From Hormiphora californensis (Eukaryota; Ctenophora; Tentaculata; Cydippida; Pleurobrachiidae): a stretch of DNA of 64,000 nucleotides. Within the stretch, counting starts at the first letter, position 1. The number at the start of each line of letters is the position of its first letter. The notes beneath the pieces are model-generated. The model searched no databases, had not been told where the DNA came from, and saw nothing but the letters and a program-made list of their open reading frames with translations. The stretch spans positions 5,004,998 to 5,068,997 of the forward strand of contig CM035352.1 of the NCBI GenBank assembly GCA_020137815.1. Reading direction: 5' to 3'. This document shows positions 55,926 to 64,000 of the stretch, piece by piece. The translations under genes were made by a program, and so were the position numbers.

Positions 55926-58900
55926 ATCACCCCCTGTCCGGAGTACTGCTTTTTTTTCTTCTGTGTGTGTGTCGCAACACTGGAATCGTGCGCGTTCAGG
56001 GCATGTTTCAAGTTCCACGTGTCATAGCGTAGCCCCTAATTAGGTTAACGAATAATTGTTCTCACTAGGTTCAAGCCCAGACAATTCCTAATACCGTAGA
56101 TCAAGCCCGGACTTGATTGGATAAACACAAGCTAGGTTATGGGCTCTTTTGTAAAAGTCGTCATGATTCTGTACACCACGGAATCTGTCAACCTAGGCAG
56201 CTTCTCCGGCTCACTGAAAGAGTAATATCCCGAAATTCAAAAAAAGGCGAGATATGCCCTCTAGACAATTGTCTGCTGAAGAAGCTGGTGTAATTTTTTT
56301 CAAGATCCGACGTAAGGCGTAGCCAGTTAGCTGTAACATTTGAAATCATGCTCATAATTCGTGTAGTGCGTAACCAATGCTGACACATTGAAGTCTAGAG
56401 AGTACTGCTTTTTTCCGGAGTACTGCTTTTTCTCTCTCTGCCAAGAGGGCGCGTAGGGGGCTGTGTGTGGGGACTGTGAATGTGTTGGAGTGTGGTGTAT
56501 CAAGGCAGTGTGTGTGGTATTCTGATTTCTGTCTCTTACACGACTTAGTGTACCGGATATTATAAGAGTAGACTGTTATTATACATGACACATAATGCTT
56601 CCTATTCCCCTCAGCTGTCCCGACCGGCGACCCCACCCCTCATCTGCTCCATCTCTCAGTTAACCTACCCCTCATCTATTCCAACTACCAGGCACCAGCT
56701 ATCCTACCCCTCATCTCCCTCATCTACTCCATCTCTCAGATATCCTACCCCTCATCTACTTCATCTCTCAGCTACCCTACCCCTCATCTACTCGATCTCT
56801 CAGCTACCCTGCCCCTCATCTACTCCATCTCTCGGCTACCCTACCCCTCATCTACTTCATCTCTCAGATACCCTACCCCTCATCTACTCCATCTCTCAGC
56901 TACCCTGCCCCTCATCTACTTCATCTCTCAGCTACCCTGCCCCTCATCTACTTCATCTCTCAGCTACCCTGCCCCTCATTTATTCGATCTCTCAGCTACC
57001 CTACCCCTGATCTACTCTATCTCTTAGCTACCCTTCCCCCTCCCCATCTACTCCATCTCTCAGCTACCCTGCCCCTCATCTACTTTATCTCTCAGCTACC
57101 CTGCCCCTCATTTATTCGATCTCTCAGCTACCCTACCCCTGATCTACTCTATCTCTTAGCTACCCTTCCCCCTCCCCATCTACTACATCTCTCAGCTACC
57201 CTACCCCTGATCTACTCTATCTCTTAGCTACCCTTCCCCTCCCCATCTACTACATCTCTCAGCTACCCTGCCCCTCATCTACTCCATCTCTCGGCTACCC
57301 TACCCCTCATCTACTTCATCTCTCAGATACCCTACCCCTCATCTACTCCATCTCTCAGATATCCTACCCCTCATCTACTCCATCTCTCAAGTCTCAGCTA
57401 CCCTAGCTATCATCTACGCCATCTCTCTGCTACCCTGCCCCTCATCTACTCGATCTCTCAGCTACCCTGCCCGTCATCTACTCGATCTCTCAGCTTCCCT
57501 ATCCCTTATCTACTCTATCTCTCAGCTACCCTTCCCCATCTACTACATCTCTCAGCTACACTACCCCTCATCTCAACAGTCAGCTACCTTACCCCTCATC
57601 TACTTCAACTCTCAGAAACCCTACCCCTCATATAATACATCTCTCAGATATCCTACCCCTCATATAATACATCTCTCAGATATCCTACCCCTCATCTACT
57701 CCATCTCTCAGCTATCCTATCCCTCAGCTACCAATTACTATATCCCTCAGGTACCCCAATACTCCATCCTGCTTGATAACTGTATGATCTTATTAGATGC
57801 TTCCCCTAGGATACCCACCAGACCTCATTAGATACTCCTTAGAACCGTTCATGTACCCTTACAACCTGATCTGGTGGGTATCATAGGGGAAGCATCTAAT
57901 AAGATCTTACAGTTATCTAGCAGGATGGAGTATTGTGGTACCTGAGGAATGTAGTAATTGGTAGCTGACGGGTAGGATAGCTGAGAGATGGAGTAGATGA
58001 GGGGTAGGATATCTGAGAGATGTATTATATGAGGGGTAGGGTATCTGAGAGTTGAAGTAGATGAGGGGTAAGGTAGCTGACTGCTGAGATGAGGGGTAGG
58101 GTAGCTGAGAGATGTAGTAGATGGGGAGGGGAAGGGTAGCTAAGAGATAGAGTAGATAAGGGATAGGGTAGCTGAGAGATCGAGTAGATGAGGGGCAGGG
58201 TAGCTGAGAGATCGAGTAGATGAGGGGCAGGGTAGCAGAGAGATGGCGTAGATGATGGCTAGGGTAGCTGAGACTTGAGAGATGGAGTAGATGAGGGGTA
58301 GGATATCTGAGAGATGGAGTAGATGAGGGAGATGAGGGGTAGGATAGCTGGTGCCTGGTAGTTGGAATAGATGAGGGGTAGGTTAACTGAGAGATGGAGC
58401 AGATGAGGGGTGGGGTCGCCGGTCGGGACAGCTGAGGGGAATAGGAAGCATTATGTGTCATGTATAATAACAGTCTACTCTTATAATATCCGGTACACTA
58501 AGTCGTGTAAGAGACAGAAATCAGAATACCATACACACTGCCTTGATACACCACACTCCAACACATTCACAGTCCCCACACACAGCCCCCTACGCGCCCT
58601 CTTGGCAGAGAGAGAAAAAGCAGTACTCCGGAAAAAAGCAGTACTCTCTAGACTTCAATGTGTCAGCATTGGTTACGCACTACACGAATTATGAGCATGA
58701 TTTCAAATGTTACAGCTAACTGGCTACGCCTTACGTCGGATCTTGAAAAAAATTACACCAGCTTCTTCAGCAGACAATTGTCTAGAGGGCATATCTCGCC
58801 TTTTTTTGAATTTCGGGATATTACTCTTTCAGTGAGCCGGAGAAGCTGCCTAGGTTGACAGATTCCGTGGTGTACAGAATCATGACGACTTTTACAAAAG

Positions 58901-59120
58901 AGCCCATAACCTAGCTTGTGTTTATCCAATCAAGTCCGGGCTTGATCTACGGTATTAGGAATTGTCTGGGCTTGAACCTAGTGAGAACAATTATTCGTTA
59001 ACCTAATTAGGGGCTACGCTATGACACGTGGAACTTGAAACATGCCCTGAACGCGCACGATTCCAGTGTTGCGACACACACACAGAAGAAAAAAAAGCAG
59101 TACTCCGGACAGGGGGTGAT
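55926..59120. mobile_element. 3.2-kb foldback element with minisatellite arms
   Basis: The outer 725 bp of each side (55926-56650 and 58395-59120) are almost identical inverted copies starting ATCACCCCCTGTCCGG. Each arm continues into a roughly 30-bp minisatellite (CATCTACTCCATCTCTCAGC...). The left tract is about 1.1 kb and the right about 0.5 kb. The inner ends pair again around 57775-57810 and 57875-57920, with a loop of about 60 bp. This is the architecture of FB/Galileo-type foldback transposons. Mirror-image open frames of 94 and 66 codons in both arms are not supported as genes. Confidence 0.85.
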
Positions 59121-60412
59121 TATATGCCTACTCCTAATGAATACTAATATTACAGCAAAGAATGGCCCCGAATATTATGCATCATGCATGCTATATTGGA
59201 AAAACTCACTTTTCTCTCTCTTTATCTCTATCCATCTCTCTCTCCATCTCTCTCCAAGATCTATAAACTTACAGATGACCTCCCTCTCACTTTACCCCAT
59301 CTCCCTCCAGCAGCACCTGTTCTCGCTATATCATTCCCTCTTATCTCTCTCTACCAATCTTTCTATCTACCTACCTTTCTTTTTTACCTTTCTCTCTCTC
59401 TCTCATCTTCTAACTCCCTGTTGGTACGTGTGTGTGTGTGTATCTGGTATTAGCACACGTGTGGTCCCTTACCTCTGCAAAAGTGTTTATTTGCAGAGAT
59501 TAGATAGAGATATCGGGCGAGAGAGGGATAGAGAAAGATACACGGCTAGGGATATAGAGAGCGAGAAAGAGATCAAGGGGTATAAATAAAGGGATGGAAA
59601 TAAAGCTAAGGGAGGGATAGACAGAAATCAATAAAGAGAGAAAAATGCAACATACGTTTGTTTGAGCTTAATTTTAAAAGATTCTTTCATATTACAGTTT
59701 AACTATAAAGTTTAAAAACATGGGCAATGTGGTCATATGCCAAGTCATACGGATCAACATAACGTGCTTGTTTTTCAGTTCGTTATATCGAGGTTCACGG
59801 TGTTTTGAGGGATATTGCCCCCCCCCCCCCCCCCGGGATATTGCACTTGTATAAAGAGGTATATAAGTTGAAAACCACTCAGAGAGAGCGTACGGGACAT
59901 GAATAATAAGTCTGAAAATTTATAAATAACGCAACAGATATACCCTTTAAATCCCTACAAAAAGATATTAAATGTCTAAGTAAAGATATCTCTGCATTGT
60001 TCTCATTTTAATAGCGGGGGGACCAAATTCACGTAGAACACACAATCACCATGGTGCACCACTTGATAGATGTTATTTAAATACCCCCGTACGGCGCTCT
60101 ATTGTGAAGGAATCCAGAGTGCGTAGTTGAGTTTCGTGGTGACAGACCCCCACATACGATTTAGCTAAAGATCATTGTACCACCACACCACGTACATTGT
60201 ACAGGAGCTATTTCCGGAGAAAGGGGTGTAGGGAATCATTGTCATTGTTTGTGCCTCCCACTTCTAACCCACAGCGGCTTTCTGGTCCACTGTCCAGTGC
60301 AAGGAATCGTTGTAACAATTGTCTTTTCTTGCAGAAACTCCAGTTTTTTCCCATTATGTGCAGTTCCACGGACGTCGGACACCCTGGTGTACACTGTACA
60401 TGTTCCCTCCCT
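59121..60412. other. Gene-free stretch between the foldback element and DCAF4 3' end
   Basis: CT-rich tracts at 59210-59410 and a C-run at 59818-59834. The DCAF4 3' UTR probably begins at 60412 and extends leftward. I see no gene here. Confidence 0.6.
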
Positions 60413-61711
60413 TTAAAAAGAGTGCCAATAAAGTAGGCCAGTGGCAGCGATTGCAAATCCAGGGTACAACCCCGCCCAGTTCAGCCCCACTTCACATGCC
60501 GGGATGTTATGATGTCCAATGGTGCTATCCTCTATCGGGGGTGGTACACAATTCAACAATTTCCCCGTATCAAGTGCCCATATCCTCGTCTGGAGATCCT
60601 TACCGGGTATTACCAGCACGCTCTCTCCCTCATCCACCCTCATTTTAACCCGTGCATAATCATTAACATGCCCCGGGTACGTTATGACATGTCTCCGAGA
60701 TCTCATATCCCACTGGACCACCTGACCATTGAATGCACTACACAACACCCGCTCCTCTCGAGGCAATACCAGGACATCACTCACACTACTCTGATGTTCA
60801 ACCTCAAACACACTATCACGGGATCTCAAATCATGGCAGATCAGGAGCTTGTTACGACACCCAGTGTACACAACAGGAGTGGTGTGGGCCGGTCTGATAC
60901 AGAGAACATCTGATTTGTGGGTGAAAAGGGATCTACGGGTGTTGGACACCATATCCAGAATGAGTCCCTCCCGGACTGCTCCAATACACAGGGAGTGAGT
61001 GTTAACAGGGTCAGCGCTACAGCTCCAAACCGTGCTGTTCTGAACGTAGTAGGTTGAGAGGACACAGTTCTGTTGATAGTCAAACATGGATACCCGGCCG
61101 TGTTCCCCCGCCCCACCAAGAAGTCCAACCAATGCTACCGGTCCACTACTGCTACAAGGTGGCATAAAGTTCAGATCAGTGATCTCAGACTCGGGTGAAA
61201 AGAGGACATCTCCATCACGTTGAAGGTGAATGTAGAATTTGTTACAGGGTGTTACCTTGTACTTCCACAATGATCCTCCGTGACCACCCTTAGCACTAGT
61301 GATAAGGACCTCCCCCGCTTTATCCAGCAGGAGATGGGTGACAGTTCCCCCGTGACACCTCCCTCCCACCACCTGCTTACTCTTGTTGTACGCTAAAGCC
61401 TGGTACGAACGTCTCTCGAAGAGACCCTGGGAGATGGAGCCGTGCTGACGAGACATTAGGAGAGAGGGCAGTGAGGTTGGGCAGATCGGGTGGGTGGGCT
61501 CTGTTACCGGTCTTTGTGAGCTGCCGGGGTGCTTCTTTGGTCGGCTTTTACTACTTGAACCAGCAGCCTCAGCAGCTGCTCCAGAAGGCCCATCATCCGA
61601 GGTGGATGGTTGTCTGTGTCTGTGTTCTAGGGGGAAATACCTGTTTTTCGTTCGGTCAAAGTATAGTCCTGGTAGATCCGGGGGAGTCTTGCCTCGTCTC
61701 CGTTTTGACAT
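60413..61711 (-). CDS. DCAF4: DDB1- and CUL4-associated factor 4 (WD-repeat protein)
   Basis: The predicted protein has 432 residues in a single exon. DCAF4-type proteins are substrate receptors of the CUL4-DDB1 ubiquitin ligase. The N-terminus has the family-typical LPGLYFDRTKNRYFPL, a low-complexity serine-rich linker and then WD repeats. The best family matches are WSCSADPVNTHSLCIG, YTGCRNKLLICHDLRSRD, NGQVVQWDMRSRRHV, YPGHVNDYA and TRIWALDTGKLL. WDMR fits the WDxR box used for DDB1 binding. The protein ends near the family's usual end, so it looks complete. Acceptor-like TTGTAG lies about 17 bases upstream of the ATG. The vertebrate gene has many introns, so the single exon may mean retrocopying or intron loss. 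Confidence 0.9.
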   Translation of the reverse strand: MSKRRRGKTPPDLPGLYFDRTKNRYFPLEHRHRQPSTSDDGPSGAAAEAAGSSSKSRPKKHPGSSQRPVTEPTHPICPTSLPSLLMSRQHGSISQGLFERRSYQALAYNKSKQVVGGRCHGGTVTHLLLDKAGEVLITSAKGGHGGSLWKYKVTPCNKFYIHLQRDGDVLFSPESEITDLNFMPPCSSSGPVALVGLLGGAGEHGRVSMFDYQQNCVLSTYYVQNSTVWSCSADPVNTHSLCIGAVREGLILDMVSNTRRSLFTHKSDVLCIRPAHTTPVVYTGCRNKLLICHDLRSRDSVFEVEHQSSVSDVLVLPREERVLCSAFNGQVVQWDMRSRRHVITYPGHVNDYARVKMRVDEGESVLVIPGKDLQTRIWALDTGKLLNCVPPPIEDSTIGHHNIPACEVGLNWAGLYPGFAIAATGLLYWHSF

Positions 61712-62051
61712 ATATTATCAGACCTAGCTACAACAAACATGTGTTACACTTTGGTGTACTAGAAAATGCATAAGTTCAACTGCTTTAGAGTTGACTGACT
61801 ACCTTAGAGTTGAATAGACAGCAGCTACATATAATATGGGAATATGGGAATATGGTTTCAACTACAGCTCTGTTATCTCTCTAGTAGGGCCCAGGGGATA
61901 GAAGAATAGATATATTTCCCCTAGTGGGTTGAGAGGGGGGGGGGGAGCGAGAGCGCTTAGCACTAACGATCTCAACGACCTCTCGCTTTGTTTTGCACGC
62001 CTATACGCTACACGAGGGCCGGATAGAGAGACGGTGGAGTTAATGGGGGGG

Positions 62052-62128
<77 letters not shown>

Positions 62129-62676
62129 GAGAGGGTAAGAGAGAGGGTAAGAGAGAGGGCACGGTGCTCCTGAAGGACGGTCAACCTCGACCAGAGCCCC
62201 TAGCCAAACCACCGGTTGTGTGACCTAGAGGGGACCTCTGGGAACCGTGGAGCACCGGTTAGAAAAATATCTGGCGGGGGCCTTCGCCGGAAAATTGATA
62301 GAACGATAGCTATCGTTTTTTTCACTTGAACAATACGACCTTTTCAAAAATGATTCCTTGATCAGCAAGATATAGTGTACCCCCACCTATTTTTTGACGT
62401 AGAATCGAATGCCGTTGAAGGGAGACTGAGAGGGAGACTGAGAGGGACTTGAATCAGGAAAAGGATGCTAAGGATTAACCCACACACGTCTATATTCAAC
62501 ACACACATGCATACATAACAGCTGAGCAAAGGTCATCATGGCCACCACGGATAGAAAAAAAGAGGATCAACTAGGTACAACCTTACTGTGATATACAATA
62601 TGGAATCAAAATTAGCAGATCTAGAAAATTAAAAGATGGTAAGAAAGAAAGAGGGGGAGAGAGAGTGAGAGAGAGA

Positions 62677-62718
<42 letters not shown>

Positions 62719-62719
62719 A

Positions 62720-62800
<81 letters not shown>

Positions 62801-64000
62801 TGACTAAAGACGATGTAGAACACGTGGATCGAGTGCTGCAAGCTCTACCTCGCTCTCGAGTTGCCTCTTGAGAACAATAGTCACCCGCACACTCGCAGCC
62901 ACACGCAATATTTCACCTATCCCTCTCTTTCTTTCGCTTTATCTCTATCTCCCTCTCTCTCTCTCCCTCTCTCTATCTATCTATCTCTCTCACATTCTCT
63001 CATCAAATGACTCCCTGGATCGTGCTACTGTTGCTGGTACTACAATCACTAACTTTCTTCGCATTAAATTAACAAATTAAAGAACGATATACTGGTAGGG
63101 TACTGGTACTAAGTCAATAAATGGTAGTTGTAAATCAATCAATTCCACACCTCAGTGACACAGCACTATGGACACACCTGTCAGCGAAAGGAATATTTAC
63201 AGTGTCACTCATACGATCAGTTGGGAACTAGTGTTATAAGTACGTTATGTAGTATATCACCTTCCCATTTAAACAAAACAAGAAGTCAAACAGTAAGACA
63301 TTACCAGCTTCACAGTATGCTAGATAAACAAGTCGATCTGGATCGATCCGATGAACAACAAGAGAAGTTGGAAATGAGGGTAAATATATCGCTTTGTTAC
63401 ATAAAATAACAGAGAAATCTAAGCTCTCTGTAGAGTGCTCTCATAAGGATTGACTCCCCAAACTAACAGAAAAAAAAACACGTACGTTGAGAAAAAGAAA
63501 CGAAATGAAAAATTGAGCTAGCTGTAACTATAAATAGGAACTACAACAGAGAGGGGGCAGATTAAAGAGATCTCGTAAAAACAGGTGGACGGAAAGTCGG
63601 ATAATGGTGGTCACTTTTCTTAAAATTCCCCAGAAAATATTTAAATCGGCAACACCTTGAGCTCAGTCGAACATAGATGGTGAAACTAAAGGACTCTTAC
63701 GTTCTGTCGTTCTCTCTACCTATTAGGTAAACCTCTCTATCGCTCTCTTTCTTTCTCTAGGTCTCCTCCTCTCTCACTCCATCTCGCCCTCTCCCCGCCC
63801 TTCTCTCTCTCACTCCCTCTCTTTTTCTCGCCCTCTCCCCGCCCTTCTCTCTCAGTCTATCACGTTTACACGGAAAGTGCAGCAGGTGGGGCCACGTCAG
63901 AAGAGCTTTTAGCTGCTGAGTTAGAACAAAAAAGGGAAAATCATTGAAAATGTGTAGTTCATACCACAAAAAGATGGAAATCATAGTGACAAAATGTATT
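61712..64000. other. Gene-free region upstream of DCAF4 with GA microsatellites
   Basis: GA runs at 62053-62130 and 62650-62800 and CT-rich DNA at 62930-63000 and 63760-63860. The DCAF4 promoter should lie just right of 61711. I see no further coding potential. Confidence 0.6.

Noticed and set aside
56352-58694. Identical 94-codon frames in both arms as a protein family
   Set aside because: They are mirror copies created by the foldback element, have low-complexity composition and match no known protein.
62629-62841. Ser-Leu repeat protein
   Set aside because: This is a translation of a GA dinucleotide run, with no start context or splice structure.

Overview
The window is animal nuclear DNA. 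Its genes are split by GT-AG introns, it is rich in microsatellites and short inverted-repeat elements, and its proteins have clear animal orthologues. These are TOR kinase, gamma-tubulin complex protein 5, medium-chain acyl-CoA dehydrogenase, HTATSF1, GRK2/3, DCAF4, a TMC channel, a voltage-gated K+ channel and two rhodopsin-like GPCRs. The proteins diverge from their vertebrate counterparts and several genes are nested inside introns of others. Most start codons sit a few bases after a 3' splice site. I infer an early-branching metazoan and favour a ctenophore, because nested genes, many Kv channels and spliced-leader trans-splicing are known there. The sequence alone does not prove this.

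Layout. Six genes lie head-to-tail on the minus strand. MTOR starts at 22166 and runs off the left edge before its kinase domain. TUBGCP5 is 27024-22563, ACADM 31222-27358 and HTATSF1 32884-31373. GRK2 is 52289-36766 and DCAF4 61711-60413. The first four are packed with gaps of about 150-400 bp. Four plus-strand genes sit antisense inside introns of these hosts. Two tandem single-exon GPCRs (3142-4140, 5036-6043) and a single-exon TMC gene (11053-13092) lie in MTOR introns. A ten-exon Kv channel (44622-48199) lies in GRK2 intron 6.

Between and within genes are a truncated retroelement (33.1-34.3 kb) and a hAT-like MITE family with 8-bp target duplications. A pogo-like MITE family carries CAGTCGGACCCCGATTTA ends. 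There is a 1-kb palindromic element (39.9-40.9 kb), a 2-kb transposon containing a nested second element (49.1-51.1 kb), and a 3.2-kb foldback element with minisatellite arms (55.9-59.1 kb). The stretches 52.3-60.4 kb and 61.7-64 kb show no convincing gene.

The most unusual signal is a recurring arrangement in which tandem duplications straddle exon-intron boundaries and copy the splice site itself. They range from 2 copies to an 18-copy array at an ACADM splice donor and 7- and 8-copy arrays at two MTOR acceptors. About a dozen boundaries in four unrelated genes show it.

Functionally the genes do not form one pathway. They are housekeeping genes (growth control, microtubule nucleation, mitochondrial fatty-acid oxidation, splicing/transcription, ubiquitin ligase adaptor) and membrane-signalling genes (GPCRs, a GPCR kinase, K+ and TMC channels).
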